Shown here in pieces: positions 7,702-18,156 of a stretch of DNA of 64,000 nt (positions are counted from its first letter, which is position 1; each line of letters starts with the position of its first letter). The DNA lies in contig NZ_LKAQ01000001.1 of assembly GCF_001874525.1 (NCBI RefSeq), forward strand, positions 744,001 to 808,000. Reading direction: 5' to 3'. Origin of the DNA: Pseudodesulfovibrio hydrargyri (lineage in GTDB: Bacteria; Desulfobacterota; Desulfovibrionia; Desulfovibrionales; Desulfovibrionaceae). The notes beneath the pieces are model-generated. The model did no database searches. It saw only the letters and a list, made by a program, of their open reading frames with translations, and was not told where the DNA came from. The translations under genes and the position numbers were made by a program.

Positions 7702-9030
7702 ATGATTTCCAGAGGTAACGAGATGCTAAAAGACGACAAATGCGCCTGCGGCAAGACCGCCAAACTCATCATCGACGATAAGACCTTCGAGCTGCCCGTG
7801 ATCATCGGCACCGAAAACGAACACGCCATCGACATCACCCGGCTGCGAAACGAAACCGGCTACATCACCTACGATCCGGGCTACGCCAACACCGGCTCCT
7901 GCAAGAGCGACGTGACTTTCGTCGACGGCGAAAAGGGCATCCTGCGCTATCGCGGCTACCCCATCGAGGACCTGGCCGAACACGCCACCTTCATCGAGAC
8001 CGCCTACCTGCTCATCTTCGGCGACCTGCCCACGCGCGGCCAGCGCCAGAAGTTCCGCGACCTCCTGAGCGAGCAGGAGCTGCTGCACGAGGGGCTCAGG
8101 CACCATTTCGAAGGGTTCCCGTCCACCGGGCATCCCATGGCCATCCTGTCCGCCGTGATCAACGCCCTGGGCTGCTACCATCCGGACCTCCTGGAGATCG
8201 ACTCCAAGGCGGACTTCCTGCGGGCCGCGGCCAAGATCATCTCCAAGGTGCGCACCATCGCGGCCTGGTCCTACCGCAAGGCCCAGGGGCTGCCGTTCAT
8301 GTACCCGGACCCGAAGCTCTCCTACTGCCGGAACTTCCTGCACATGATGCATTCCATTCCGCACCGCCACTACGAGCCCACGGACGCCCAGGTCCGCGCC
8401 CTGACCCTGTTCTTCCTGCTCCACGCCGACCACGAGCAAAACTGCTCCTGCTCCACCGTGCGCATGGTCCAATCCACCGAGGCCAACCTGTTCGCCTCGG
8501 TCTCGGCCGGCATCTGCGCCCTGTGGGGACGGCTCCACGGCGGAGCCAACGCGGGCGTCATCGAGATGCTCGAGCACATCCACGAGGGCGGCACGTCCAT
8601 CCCGGACTACCTCGAAAAGGTCAAAAACAAGGAATGCAAGCTCATGGGCTTCGGCCACCGCATCTACAAGTCCTTCGACCCGAGGGCCAAGATACTGCGC
8701 AAGGCCGCCCACGACATGCTCGAGTCCACTGGCCACGACGACCCGCTGCTGGACATCGCCCTGGAGATGGCCGACGCGGCCATGAGCGACGAGTACTTCA
8801 TCGAACGCAGGCTCTACCCCAACGTGGACTTCTACTCGGGCATCATCCTGCGCGCCCTGAACATCCCGGTGAACATGTTCACGGTAATGTTCGCCATCGG
8901 CCGCATGCCCGGCTGGATCGCCCACTGGTACGAGGCCTACGCCGACGGCGCCACCAAGATACACCGCCCGCGCCAGGTCTACACCGGCCGCGAGCCCAGA
9001 GTCTACGTGCCGCTGGACTCCAGAATCTAA
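7702..9030 (+). CDS. gltA: Citrate synthase
   Basis: Condenses acetyl-CoA and oxaloacetate to citrate. The 442-residue length fits the hexameric, NADH-regulated type. Catalytic residues are visible: His244 in HADHEQN, the second His in GFGHRIYKSFDPRA, and Asp in YPNVDFYSG. The N-terminus carries the domain typical of this type (KTAKLIIDDKTFELPVI), here with an extra CACGK. Two starts are plausible: the annotated ATG (GGGAGG, 9-base spacing) and one seven codons later. A rho-independent-like hairpin follows. Confidence 0.96.
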   Translation: MISRGNEMLKDDKCACGKTAKLIIDDKTFELPVIIGTENEHAIDITRLRNETGYITYDPGYANTGSCKSDVTFVDGEKGILRYRGYPIEDLAEHATFIETAYLLIFGDLPTRGQRQKFRDLLSEQELLHEGLRHHFEGFPSTGHPMAILSAVINALGCYHPDLLEIDSKADFLRAAAKIISKVRTIAAWSYRKAQGLPFMYPDPKLSYCRNFLHMMHSIPHRHYEPTDAQVRALTLFFLLHADHEQNCSCSTVRMVQSTEANLFASVSAGICALWGRLHGGANAGVIEMLEHIHEGGTSIPDYLEKVKNKECKLMGFGHRIYKSFDPRAKILRKAAHDMLESTGHDDPLLDIALEMADAAMSDEYFIERRLYPNVDFYSGIILRALNIPVNMFTVMFAIGRMPGWIAHWYEAYADGATKIHRPRQVYTGREPRVYVPLDSRI

Positions 9031-9038
9031 CGTCAAGA

Positions 9039-9066
9039 ACCGGAGGCCCCGCCAGGGGCCTCCGGT
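9039..9066 (+). terminator. Hairpin after gltA
   Basis: Perfect 12-bp stem ACCGGAGGCCCC / GGGGCCTCCGGT with a GCCA loop directly after the gltA stop. No T-run follows, so read-through into nadK is possible. Confidence 0.45.
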
Positions 9067-9096
9067 CCGTTCCGGCCCCGGAGTGAATTTCACCGC

Positions 9097-9879
9097 ATGA
9101 ACGCCTTTCACAAACCGATCAAACACATCGCCTGCGTGGCCTCGAACTCGCCCAAGGCGGTCAAGGGGTTCAGGCAGCTGGCCGAGCGCTACGAGCTGGT
9201 CCCGACCGACGAAGCCGACGTCCTGGTGGCCCTGGGCGGCGACGGGTTCATGCTCCAGACCGTGCACGACTACCGGGATTCCGGCATCCCCATCTACGGC
9301 ATGAACCGGGGGACCATCGGTTTTCTGCTCAACCGCTTCGAGCTCGACGGGCTCATGGAGCGGCTCGACCGGGCTCATCGCGTGGTCCTCAACCCCCTGG
9401 TCATGACCGCCGAGACGGTGGACGGCAGGTCCTGCACGGCCCTGGCCTTCAACGAGGTTGCCCTGCACCGCTACTCCCAGCAGTCGGCCAACATCCGGGT
9501 GCTGGTCAACGGACGCGAGCGGCTGGACCGGCTCGTCTGCGACGGCGTCATGGTGGCCACCCCGGCCGGAAGCACGGCCTACAACCTGTCCGCCCACGGC
9601 CCGATCATCCCCATCGGGTCCAACGTTCTGGCCCTCACCCCGGTCAGTCCGTTCCGGCCCCGCCGCTGGGACGGGGCGCTCCTGCCCCACTCCGTGGAGG
9701 TGGAATTCATCGTCCTCGATCCCCAGCACCGGCCGGTGGGCGCGTCCGCCGATTCCTTCGAGATCCGCGACGTGGCCAGGGTGCGCGTGGCCGAGGACCA
9801 TTCCCGGCCCGCCCTGGTCCTGTTCGACCCCAACCACTCCCTGGAGGAGCGCATCTTCAACGAACAGTTCGTGCACTGA
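9097..9879 (+). CDS. nadK: NAD kinase
   Basis: Phosphorylates NAD to NADP using ATP or polyphosphate. The 260-residue protein has the diagnostic GGDG motif at residues 47-50 and the second conserved block TPAGSTAYNLSAHGPIIP, then the beta-rich C-terminal domain. Length is slightly short but complete. It lies 66 bases after citrate synthase, so it may be partly co-transcribed with it. A separate promoter serves the downstream helicase. Confidence 0.95.
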   Translation: MNAFHKPIKHIACVASNSPKAVKGFRQLAERYELVPTDEADVLVALGGDGFMLQTVHDYRDSGIPIYGMNRGTIGFLLNRFELDGLMERLDRAHRVVLNPLVMTAETVDGRSCTALAFNEVALHRYSQQSANIRVLVNGRERLDRLVCDGVMVATPAGSTAYNLSAHGPIIPIGSNVLALTPVSPFRPRRWDGALLPHSVEVEFIVLDPQHRPVGASADSFEIRDVARVRVAEDHSRPALVLFDPNHSLEERIFNEQFVH

Positions 9880-9903
9880 TCCCGGAGCCCCCCACCGGGT
9901 GTA

Positions 9904-9931
9904 TTGTACAACCGGGCAAATACGGTATAGT
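9904..9931 (+). promoter_or_regulatory. Putative promoter for the DEAD-box helicase gene
   Basis: TTGTAC, a 16-base spacer, TATAGT, about 85 bases before the helicase start codon. A matching pair by eye only. Confidence 0.4.
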
Positions 9932-10016
9932 GTTCCCCGCAACGAACGAATTTCCCATTCCGGCCCGCGCAAAACCATACTCAATGGCCGGAATCCACAT
10001 CACACAGTAGGTAGAA

Positions 10017-11801
10017 ATGGAAAACGACACACAGCATCCCGACAACGGGACCGAAACAACGGAAACCGGCCCCGCGCCGATCACCTTCGACACCCTGCCC
10101 GAGAACCTGCGGCAGGCCTGCGAACGCGCCGGATGGGACAGGCTCATGCCCGTCCAGGAGCGCGCCATCCCCTTCCTCCTCGACAACCAGGACGTCATGG
10201 TCCAGGCCCGGACCGGTTCCGGCAAGACCGGCGCCTTCGTGCTGCCGCTGGTGCACAAGCTCGACCCGTCCCGGCACACCTGCCAGGCCCTGGTCATGGT
10301 GCCCACCCGCGAACTGGCCAAGCAGGTCGCCCAGGAGGCGCGCATGCTGGCCGGCGACGGCTTCAAGGTGGTGGCCGTCTACGGCGGCGTGGGCTACAAG
10401 GAACAGCTCGACGCCTTCCGCGAGGGCGCGAACCTGGTGGTCGGCACCCCCGGCCGCATCCTTGACCACCTCATGCGCCGCAACCTGACTCTGGACGACC
10501 TCAAGGTCCTGATCTTCGACGAGGCGGACCGCATGCTCTCGGTGGGCTTCTACCCGGACATGCTCGAGGTCAAGCGGTACCTGCCGCGCAACATCGACGG
10601 GGCCTTCATGTTCTCGGCCACCTTCCCGCCCAGCGTGCTGCGCCTGGCCGAGGAGTTCATGGTCAAGCCGCAGTTCATGAGCCTCTCCTCGGACGAGGAG
10701 AACGTTTCGGCCATCGCCCACCAGTTCGTCGAGGTCCCGGCCATGGGCAAGGAACGCAAGCTCATCAAGCTCATCGAGCTGGAGAACCCGTCTTCGGCGA
10801 TCATCTTCTCCAACACCAAACGGAACGTGGAGTTCACCGCCGCCCTGCTTTCCCAGTTCGGGTTCGACGCCGAGGGGCTGACCTCGGACCTGACCCAGAA
10901 CAAGCGCGAGGCGCTCATGACCCGCATCAAGGCCGGGCAGCTGCGCTTCCTGGTGGCCACGGACGTGGCCGCGCGCGGCATCGACATCCCGGAACTGTCC
11001 CACGTGTTCATGATGGAGCCGCCCGAGGACCCGGAGTCCTACGTGCACCGCGCTGGCCGCACCGGGCGGGCCGGGGCCACGGGCACGGCCATCACCATGG
11101 TCGACGTCATCCAGAAGATGGAGCTCGAGCGCATCGCCGCCCGGTTCAAGATCCACTTCGAGGAGATCAAGGACCCCACCGAGGATGACGTGACCGCGAT
11201 TATCGGGGAGCGGCTGACCGCCATCCTGGAAAAGAAATACCGCAAGCTGACCAATCTGCAGCGCGAGCGGGTCTCCCGCTTCCTGCCCCTGGTCAAGAAA
11301 TACGCCGAGGACGAGGAGTCCCTGGCCTTGCTGGCCATGCTTCTGGACGAGCTGTACCAGCCCACCCTGCATGGCAAGCCCGCCGAGCCCGACACCGCTC
11401 CCGAGCCCCGGCGCGAACGGCCCGCCCCCCGCGAGCGCGGCGGCAGGGACCGACGGCCCGCGGACAAGCCCAGGGAGCGGCGTCCCGAGCGGTCCGCCCG
11501 GCCAGAGCAGCCCGCCCGGACCGAGGAACCGGCCCGCGACGACGAGCCGCGCGAACCCCGTGCCCAGCAGCAGGAACCCGGCGAATCCCGCGAGCCCCGG
11601 GCGGCCAAGGAGCAGCCCCGCCCGCCCCGGTCCAGGGGAAGACGAGCAGCCAAACCGCAGAACGACCGGCCCGCGCCCGAGCCCAAGGCCGCGCCGGAGG
11701 AGCCGCGCGACAGCGGCCCGGCCGGAGACGAGGACGGGGAATCCAGGCCCAAGGTCAAGCGGCGCAGGCGCAGAAGGCGGCGCAAGCCCTCCGGCAGCTA
11801 G
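10017..11801 (+). CDS. DEAD-box ATP-dependent RNA helicase with Arg/Pro-rich tail
   Basis: RNA-unwinding ATPase probably acting in ribosome assembly or mRNA turnover. Motifs in order: Q-motif (ITFDTLPENLRQAC..PVQERAIP), motif I ARTGSGKTG, Ia PTRELA, Ib TPGRIL, motif II DEAD, motif III SAT, motif V TDVAARGID, motif VI HRAGRTGRAG. The core ends near residue 380. A helical extension runs to about 445, followed by 150 residues rich in R, P, E and A ending in a basic RRRRRRRKPSGS tail, likely an RNA-binding disordered region. Closest in style to DeaD/CsdA and RhlE. A GTG-started gene follows 3 bases after its stop. Confidence 0.94.
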   Translation: MENDTQHPDNGTETTETGPAPITFDTLPENLRQACERAGWDRLMPVQERAIPFLLDNQDVMVQARTGSGKTGAFVLPLVHKLDPSRHTCQALVMVPTRELAKQVAQEARMLAGDGFKVVAVYGGVGYKEQLDAFREGANLVVGTPGRILDHLMRRNLTLDDLKVLIFDEADRMLSVGFYPDMLEVKRYLPRNIDGAFMFSATFPPSVLRLAEEFMVKPQFMSLSSDEENVSAIAHQFVEVPAMGKERKLIKLIELENPSSAIIFSNTKRNVEFTAALLSQFGFDAEGLTSDLTQNKREALMTRIKAGQLRFLVATDVAARGIDIPELSHVFMMEPPEDPESYVHRAGRTGRAGATGTAITMVDVIQKMELERIAARFKIHFEEIKDPTEDDVTAIIGERLTAILEKKYRKLTNLQRERVSRFLPLVKKYAEDEESLALLAMLLDELYQPTLHGKPAEPDTAPEPRRERPAPRERGGRDRRPADKPRERRPERSARPEQPARTEEPARDDEPREPRAQQQEPGESREPRAAKEQPRPPRSRGRRAAKPQNDRPAPEPKAAPEEPRDSGPAGDEDGESRPKVKRRRRRRRRKPSGS

Positions 11802-11804
11802 GCC

Positions 11805-12593
11805 GTGAGCGGCGGGACGCTGATCCTCGGCCTGGCAGCAGGCTATCATTACGGCGACGTTCGCCCGTTCCTCGCCTCCCTGGACAGGGCGGCGTACGCG
11901 GGCGATCTCGTTTTATTCGTCTCGGAAACCACCCGCGACCTCGAACGAATGCGCGGGCACGGGGCCGAACTCCTGCCCATGGACCGGCCACCCGGCCTCG
12001 AGGACGTGCCCTGCAACGGGCTGCGCTACTTCCTGTACCTGGATTATCTGCGGACCCGCGGCAAAACCTACGGGCGCATCCTGATCAGCGACGTGCGCGA
12101 CGTGATCTTCCAGGGCGATCCCTTCGACTTTCCCTGGCCGGACGGCGTCTGCTGCGCTTTGGAGGACCCCTCGGCCACCGTGGGGTCCTGCCCGTTCAAC
12201 GCCCGCTGGGTGCGCGAACACCTGGGCCGGGCCGCACTTGAGGCCATCGCTGACCGGCCCGTGTCCTGCTCCGGGACCACCGTGGCCGACCACGGGGCCA
12301 TGCTCGCCTATCTGGAAAAGATGACCGACCGGCTCCTGCCGCCGTCCACGGGCGAGTGCATGGCCGGGTACGACCAGGGTGTCCACAACCATCTCGTGCA
12401 CACCGGCGGGCTGGACCGCCTGACCCTGTACGGCAATGACGGCCCGATCCTGACCCTGGCCCAGACCCGGGGCGAACCGTCAATCAACACGCGCGGCGAG
12501 ATACTGAACCGGGCCGGGCGCGTGCCCCGCCTGGTCCATCAATACGACCGCAAGCCCTCGCTGTTCAAGATGATCCGGGAGCGGTTCGCCTGA
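11805..12593 (+). CDS. Putative nucleotide-sugar glycosyltransferase (GT-A-like)
   Basis: A 262-residue soluble protein, start GTG three bases after the helicase stop. An N-terminal Rossmann-like strand (LILGLAAGYHYGDVRPFLASL) leads to RILISDVRDVIFQGDPFD, which resembles the DxD metal/nucleotide-sugar motif of GT-A enzymes. MAGYDQGVHNHLV downstream matches the acceptor-side region of small uncharacterised glycosyltransferases. Substrate is unknown and no polysaccharide genes adjoin it. Translational coupling to a helicase gene is probably incidental. Confidence 0.6.
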   Translation: MSGGTLILGLAAGYHYGDVRPFLASLDRAAYAGDLVLFVSETTRDLERMRGHGAELLPMDRPPGLEDVPCNGLRYFLYLDYLRTRGKTYGRILISDVRDVIFQGDPFDFPWPDGVCCALEDPSATVGSCPFNARWVREHLGRAALEAIADRPVSCSGTTVADHGAMLAYLEKMTDRLLPPSTGECMAGYDQGVHNHLVHTGGLDRLTLYGNDGPILTLAQTRGEPSINTRGEILNRAGRVPRLVHQYDRKPSLFKMIRERFA

Positions 12594-12620
12594 TCCGGCG
12601 GCCGCCAGCCCTCCCTTCGC

Positions 12621-13646
12621 CTATTCGCCCACGCTCGCCTTGATCTCGCGCAGGGTCTCCAGGTTGTCCAGGAAGAGGTCCGTGAGTTCGGGGTCGAAGT
12701 GTTTGCCCCGCTGCTCGCGGATGTGGGCGCACGCCTCGTCCTCTGGCCAGGCCTCCTTGTAGGGACGCCGGGAGGTCAGGGCGTCGAACACGTCGGCCAG
12801 GGCCACGATGCGGCCTTCCAGCGGGATGTCCTCCCCGGCCAACCCCTCGGGATAGCCCGTGCCGTCCCAGCGCTCGTGGTGGGTCAGGGCGATGCGCCGG
12901 GCCATGACCATGAGCCGGTTGTCGTGCTCGCCGATGATGGCCGCGCCGATGGTGGTGTGGGTCTTCATGATCTCCCACTCGTCGTGGTCGAGCCTGGCGG
13001 GCTTGGTCAGGATGTGGTCCGGGATGCCGATCTTGCCCACGTCGTGCATGGGAGCCGCGCTGTGGATCAGGTCGACCGCCTCCTCGTCCAGCCCGGCGGC
13101 CTTGGCCAGGGCCCGGCAATAGCCGCTCATGCGGACGATGTGCATGCCGGTCTCGTTGTCCTTGTATTCGGCGGCCACGCTGAGCCTGCGGATGATCTGC
13201 AACCGGGTCTCATAGAGATCGCGGGAGCGTTCGGCCACCTTCCGCTCCAGGGCCAGGTTCTGGTTGTGCAGGGCCAGATGGGTGCGCACCCTGGCCAGGA
13301 CCACGGCCGGGCTGACCGGCTTGGTGATGTAGTCCACTCCGCCGACCTCGAATCCCCTGGTCTGATCCTGTTCCTGGTCGCGGGCCGTGACGAAGATGAC
13401 CGGAATGTTCCGGGAGCGCAGGTCCGCCTTGATCCTCTCGCATACCGTGTAGCCGTCCATGTACGGCATCATGACGTCCAGGAGGACGATGTCCGGCGGG
13501 GTGCCCGAGTGGACGATGTCCAGGGCCTCGCGGCCGCTGAGCGCGGCCAGCACCCGGTATTCGTTCTTCAGAGTCTCCACCAGCAGATCGAGATTGGTGG
13601 GGATGTCATCCACAACCAGCACGGTCTGCTTTTCCCTGTCCGCCAT
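12621..13646 (-). CDS. Response regulator with HD-GYP domain (c-di-GMP phosphodiesterase)
   Basis: Receiver domain (about residues 8-125) joined to an HD-GYP phosphodiesterase domain (about 145-335) that would hydrolyse cyclic di-GMP when phosphorylated. The receiver has VLVVDDIPTN, the phospho-acceptor in VLLDVMMPYMDG and KPVSP. The output domain has the metal-binding HD in MHDVGKIGIPDHIL and the signature HHERWDGTGYP. The ATG behind GGAGGT is preferred over a GTG eight codons upstream. It is divergent from the large hybrid kinase, with 204 bases between the starts, so that kinase is a candidate partner. Confidence 0.93.
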   Translation of the reverse strand: MADREKQTVLVVDDIPTNLDLLVETLKNEYRVLAALSGREALDIVHSGTPPDIVLLDVMMPYMDGYTVCERIKADLRSRNIPVIFVTARDQEQDQTRGFEVGGVDYITKPVSPAVVLARVRTHLALHNQNLALERKVAERSRDLYETRLQIIRRLSVAAEYKDNETGMHIVRMSGYCRALAKAAGLDEEAVDLIHSAAPMHDVGKIGIPDHILTKPARLDHDEWEIMKTHTTIGAAIIGEHDNRLMVMARRIALTHHERWDGTGYPEGLAGEDIPLEGRIVALADVFDALTSRRPYKEAWPEDEACAHIREQRGKHFDPELTDLFLDNLETLREIKASVGE

Positions 13647-13850
13647 GCGACCTCCGATATTCCTCGACACGCAGCCTGCCTGAAATCATCCCCACAAGGC
13701 TGCGTGCGCGCAATTATAATTGGTTTTTCCCGCAGCTCCCTCGGAGCGGAGTCAGGCTGATCCGGCAAACATCAATTACCTGATGAGGTTACGACGCAAA
13801 AAGAATACTCGTCTATTTATAATACATCGCAAATTTGTTTTGCTGGTATC

Positions 13851-16800
13851 ATGGTCCCGGATCGAACAACCAGGACGGCACCGCAAATTGAGAAGTTAAT
13901 GCTGAAACACTACTCCGACATGTCCCTGGCCCTGCGCAGCTTTCTCGGGACCGTCATCTTCCTGACCGCGCTTGCGGCCCTGGGCGTCTATTTCCTGTAC
14001 GCGCAGGCGGCGCATTCCATCGAGCGGTCACTCAAGCTGAACGAAACCATCCACAACAGGATGATCGCCCAGAGCATAGATCTAGACCTCAAGACCCTGT
14101 TCATGGATCTCTACCTGGTGGCCAACCACGCGGAGACCAAATACTTCCTCCAGGACCGGACCGACGGCAACCAGCGCGACCTCGAGAGCGAGTTCATGGC
14201 CCTGAGCACCATCAGCAGGGCCTACGACCAGATCCGCCTCCTGGGCAACGACGGCATGGAACTGATCCGGGTCAACTACAACAACGGCCATCCCGCGCCG
14301 GTTCCCCCGGACCAACTCCAGAACAAGGCGGACCGGTACTACTTTCAGGATTCCCTGCCCCTGAAAAACGGCGAGATATACGTCTCCCCCTTTGACCTGA
14401 ACATCGAGAACAAGAAGATCGAACTGCCCCTGAAGCCGATGATCAGGGTATCCACCCCCGTGTACGACGACACCGGGCGCCGCCTCGGCTTCGCCATCCT
14501 CAACTACCTGGGGCAGCGGATCATCGACCGCCTGGGCAAGGACGGCCATAACGAGGGCGAGCCGACCATGCTCCTCAACGAGAACGGCTACTGGCTCGCC
14601 TCCCCCTATCCGGAAAAGAACTGGGCCTTCATGTACGAAGACCGCAAGGACCAAAGCTTCAAGGCGGCACACCCCGAGACCTGGGCGCGGATCAAAACCA
14701 TGGACGAAGGCCAGTTCTCCACTCCGGGGGGCGTCTACACGGTCAGCACCATCCGCGTCACGCCCGTGGACGCCACCGAGGTCAAGGTGGCCGAGTCCCA
14801 CGCGTGGAAGGTGGTCTGCTTCACCTCCGAGGGCAATCTGCGGGCCTATGTCGCCCCGGTGCGGCTGCGCTATCTGACCATCTTCGGAGCCATCTTCCTG
14901 CTGTCCATCCTCATCGGCCTGACCAGAGCCCGGTTCTCCGCAGCCAGGGAACGCAACCGCCGGGACCTCGAGGCCGCCCGGCACGCCGCCGTTGAGGCCA
15001 ACCAGGCCAAGAGCGATTTTCTGGCGCGCATGAGCCACGAGATACGCACTCCCATGAACGCCATCATCGGCCTGACCCACCTGGCGCTCAAGACCGAATT
15101 GACGGACAAGCAGGCGGACTACCTGTCCAAGGTCTCCCTGTCGGCCAACTCCCTGCTCGGGATCATCAACGACATCCTGGACTTCTCCAAGATCGAGGCG
15201 GGCAGGCTGACCGTGGACGAAGCCGACTTCCTCCTGGACGACGTGCTCAACAACGTCATCAACATGCTCGGCCTGGCGGCCGAGGAAAAGGGCATCGAGT
15301 TCCTGCTCCTGGTCCCCAGCACGGTGCCCAACCGCCTCAGAGGCGACGCGCTCCGGCTGGGCCAGATCCTGCTCAACCTGGCCAACAACGCCGTCAAGTT
15401 CACCAAAAAAGGCGAGGTCATCCTGCGCGCCCACCTCCTGGAACAGGACGGTGACACGGCGGTAATCCGGTTCAGCGTCCGCGACACGGGCATCGGCATC
15501 AGCCGGGAACACCTGAGCAGGCTGTTCCAGCCCTTCAGCCAGGCCGACGGCTCCATCACCCGCCAGTTCGGCGGGACCGGCCTCGGTCTGTCCATCTCCA
15601 AAAGGCTGGTGGAGATGATGGGCGGCGAAATGAGCGTGACCAGCGAGGAAGGCAAGGGCAGCGAATTCTCCTTCACCATCCCCCTGAAGCTCCAGCCCGA
15701 CCATGGGGACGACACCTTCGAATACCCGACCGAGCTCAAAGGGCTGTGCGTCCTGGTGGTAGACGACAGCCGGATGTCCCGCCTTGTTCTATGCAAGGTT
15801 TTGGAATCGTTTACTTTTAAAGTTGAAGAGGCGAGCTGTGCGGCGGACGCCCTGACCCTGCTCGAGGAACGGGACCAAACCACCCCGTTCCGGCTGGTCA
15901 TCACGGACTGGAACATGCCGGACACCGACGGCATCCAGTTGGCCCTGCGCATCCGCAAGAACCGGGCCATCGAACACAAGCCCAAGATCATCATGGTCAC
16001 GGCCTACGGCCAGGAGTCCATCCGCCATCGGGCGCAGGAGATCGGCCTGGACGGGTACATGCTCAAACCATTCAACCGCTCCATCCTGTTCGACACCATC
16101 ATGGACGCCCTGAACGGCGACGACGGAAAAAAGCCCAGGGTGTCCCTGCACATGGACCAGTCCGGGGTGCCGCCCAACCTGCCCGGCGCGCACATTCTCC
16201 TGGCCGAGGACAACGAGATCAACCAGCAGGTGGCCCGCGAAATCCTGGAGAGCGCGGACATCCGGGTGTCCATCGCGAACAACGGCCAGGAAGCTCTGGA
16301 CATGGCCCTGGCCCAGGACTTCGACGCCGTGCTCATGGACATCCAGATGCCGGTCATGGACGGTTTCAAGGCGGTCAGGGGAATCCGCAGCGGAGGCAAG
16401 GACTCCCTGCCGATCATCGCCATGACCGCCCACGCCCTGGTGGGCGACCGGGAAAGGAGCATCGAGGCGGGCATGAACGACCACGTGACCAAGCCCATCG
16501 ACCCCGAGGAGCTGATGCGGACCCTGTCCCAGTGGCTCCCGAAGCGCGAAGGCGAGGCGCCGCGCCGGCCCACGAAAACAGCCGCGCCCGTCCGGGCACC
16601 GGGGGTCATTCCCGATCTGCCCGGCGTGGACACGGACCAGGGGTTGTCCAGACTGCGCGGCAACGAAAAACTCTACCAGAAGCTGCTCCAGGATTTCGCC
16701 CAGGACAGCAGCGTTCTCCTGGACAAGCTGGCGGCCGACGCGGCGGCCGAGCGGTTCGACGCCTGCCGGGGCGTGGCCCACAACCTCAAAGGCGTGGCCG

Positions 16801-17249
16801 GAAGCATCGGGGCCGACCGGTTGCGCGAAGTCCTGGCCCGGCTCGAACAGACCCTGTTAAGCGGCCAGGGGGACCTGCACACCCGCATGGACGAGGCCGT
16901 GCGCGAGGCCCATCGGGTCGCCGACGGCATCCTCGCGGCCTACCCGCCCGAGGACGAACCCGAAATTCCGGCCGAGGACAAGGGCCGGATCGAGATTCAG
17001 GGGGTCCGGGCCATGCTGCCCGAACTCGAGGCGCTCCTCGGCCTGCTCGACCGCCACGACATCGACGCCCAGAAACTCTTCTCCACCCTGCGGGACAAGC
17101 TGGAGGAAAACGCGCCGTCCCAGGGCCGGACCATGGCCCGGCTCATCGACCAGTTCGACTTCACCTCGGCCGGAAACATCCTGCGCGAACTCATGGCCCA
17201 TTGCCGTGAAGGCCAGTGCCCGGACGAAAAGCAGGAAGAAGAGGGATGA
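13851..17249 (+). CDS. Hybrid sensor histidine kinase: dCache sensor, HisKA, HATPase, two receivers, Hpt
   Basis: A membrane phosphorelay protein of 1132 residues. TM helix near 30-49, extracytoplasmic dCache-like sensor (about 50-335), second TM near 342-362, dimerisation/phospho-acceptor His396 in [10 protein letters not shown], HATPase with DTGIGIS and GTGLGLS, receiver 1 (about 635-755, VVDDSRMS), receiver 2 (about 781-895, [10 protein letters not shown]), and a Hpt domain with His977 in VAHNLKG. The last 80 residues are unassigned. It resembles BarA/TodS-type relays in layout. The sensor ligand is unknown. An alternative start lies 48 bases downstream at MLKHYSD. Output may be the divergent HD-GYP regulator. 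Confidence 0.93.
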   Translation: MVPDRTTRTAPQIEKLMLKHYSDMSLALRSFLGTVIFLTALAALGVYFLYAQAAHSIERSLKLNETIHNRMIAQSIDLDLKTLFMDLYLVANHAETKYFLQDRTDGNQRDLESEFMALSTISRAYDQIRLLGNDGMELIRVNYNNGHPAPVPPDQLQNKADRYYFQDSLPLKNGEIYVSPFDLNIENKKIELPLKPMIRVSTPVYDDTGRRLGFAILNYLGQRIIDRLGKDGHNEGEPTMLLNENGYWLASPYPEKNWAFMYEDRKDQSFKAAHPETWARIKTMDEGQFSTPGGVYTVSTIRVTPVDATEVKVAESHAWKVVCFTSEGNLRAYVAPVRLRYLTIFGAIFLLSILIGLTRARFSAARERNRRDLEAARHAAVEANQAKSDFLARMSHEIRTPMNAIIGLTHLALKTELTDKQADYLSKVSLSANSLLGIINDILDFSKIEAGRLTVDEADFLLDDVLNNVINMLGLAAEEKGIEFLLLVPSTVPNRLRGDALRLGQILLNLANNAVKFTKKGEVILRAHLLEQDGDTAVIRFSVRDTGIGISREHLSRLFQPFSQADGSITRQFGGTGLGLSISKRLVEMMGGEMSVTSEEGKGSEFSFTIPLKLQPDHGDDTFEYPTELKGLCVLVVDDSRMSRLVLCKVLESFTFKVEEASCAADALTLLEERDQTTPFRLVITDWNMPDTDGIQLALRIRKNRAIEHKPKIIMVTAYGQESIRHRAQEIGLDGYMLKPFNRSILFDTIMDALNGDDGKKPRVSLHMDQSGVPPNLPGAHILLAEDNEINQQVAREILESADIRVSIANNGQEALDMALAQDFDAVLMDIQMPVMDGFKAVRGIRSGGKDSLPIIAMTAHALVGDRERSIEAGMNDHVTKPIDPEELMRTLSQWLPKREGEAPRRPTKTAAPVRAPGVIPDLPGVDTDQGLSRLRGNEKLYQKLLQDFAQDSSVLLDKLAADAAAERFDACRGVAHNLKGVAGSIGADRLREVLARLEQTLLSGQGDLHTRMDEAVREAHRVADGILAAYPPEDEPEIPAEDKGRIEIQGVRAMLPELEALLGLLDRHDIDAQKLFSTLRDKLEENAPSQGRTMARLIDQFDFTSAGNILRELMAHCREGQCPDEKQEEEG

Positions 17250-17256
17250 GCCCGGC

Positions 17257-18156
17257 CTAGGCCGAACGCACGGCCCAGGCGTGGAACTCGGCCCTCGCCT
17301 TGAAGCCCACGCCCACCGCGCCCTTGTGCAGATAGTAACAGAACGACCAGGTGGGGTCGTAGCCGCTGTCCGTGGACGACCAGTAGGCCTCGCGCACGTC
17401 CTTGAACGGGTGCCCCTCGGGCAGGGCCGGGTCAGCCCGCGAGCAGTCGGTCAGGGATTCCAGCTCCATGATGGCGGGCAGCCGCCAGGCCAGTCCGGTC
17501 TCGCGGGCCAGCGTATCCACGGCGCGGCCCGCCGCCACGCGGTCGACCATGCCACCGGCCAGGTCGGTGCTCCGGCGCCAGACCAGCCCGGTCATGCGGT
17601 CCTCGACCTCGTCGCCGTTCTCACGAAATCGTGGTTCGGGCCAGAGGCACCCCATGCGCAACGCCCCGTCCTGGCCGCTCCCGGCGCAGTCCACCGGGGA
17701 GCCGTCCGTGCCGAAACAGCCGGTCTGCCCGGTGGCCCACAGGGCCTTGGACTCCCCGCGCACGGGCCAGACCACCGCGTCGTCCGCCTTGTTGCCGAAA
17801 AACATGCGCCCGCCGCTGAACTGCACCCACCAGGCGTAGGCGTGGTCGCGGGCCGAGGTGGTGGCGGTCCAGCACTTGCCCGCCCAGACGTGCTCAAAGG
17901 GATGGCCGGGCGGCAGGGCCGGTTCGCGCTGCCCATGATCCACCAGGGAATAGAGCTCGCGGCGGTTGGGCAGCCGCCAGTCAGCGAAGCCGAAGCGGTT
18001 GTCGCGGTTCATGGCCTCGACGAACTGGAACGTCTCGGGCCAGGACAGTCCGGTCTCGGCGGGCTGGGCCAGCCGGGGCCAGACCAGCCCGGTCAGGTTG
18101 TCCTCGACCACGTCCCCCCTGACCGTGAAGCGGGATTCATGCGCGGCCCCCGTCAT
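17257..18156 (-). CDS. DUF1566 (Lcl C-terminal domain) protein, two repeats
   Basis: A 299-residue protein made of two copies of the Lcl/DUF1566 domain. Each copy has TGLVW, a WRLP block (FADWRLPNRRELYSLVD; LAWRLPAIMELESLTD) and a Y/CW(T/S)(A/S)T motif. These domains share the C-type-lectin-like fold of sulfatase-modifying factors and are often found in exported proteins, but no signal peptide is visible here. The ATG overlaps the stop of the upstream oxidoreductase gene (ATGA), showing translational coupling. Function unknown. Confidence 0.85.
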   Translation of the reverse strand: MTGAAHESRFTVRGDVVEDNLTGLVWPRLAQPAETGLSWPETFQFVEAMNRDNRFGFADWRLPNRRELYSLVDHGQREPALPPGHPFEHVWAGKCWTATTSARDHAYAWWVQFSGGRMFFGNKADDAVVWPVRGESKALWATGQTGCFGTDGSPVDCAGSGQDGALRMGCLWPEPRFRENGDEVEDRMTGLVWRRSTDLAGGMVDRVAAGRAVDTLARETGLAWRLPAIMELESLTDCSRADPALPEGHPFKDVREAYWSSTDSGYDPTWSFCYYLHKGAVGVGFKARAEFHAWAVRSA

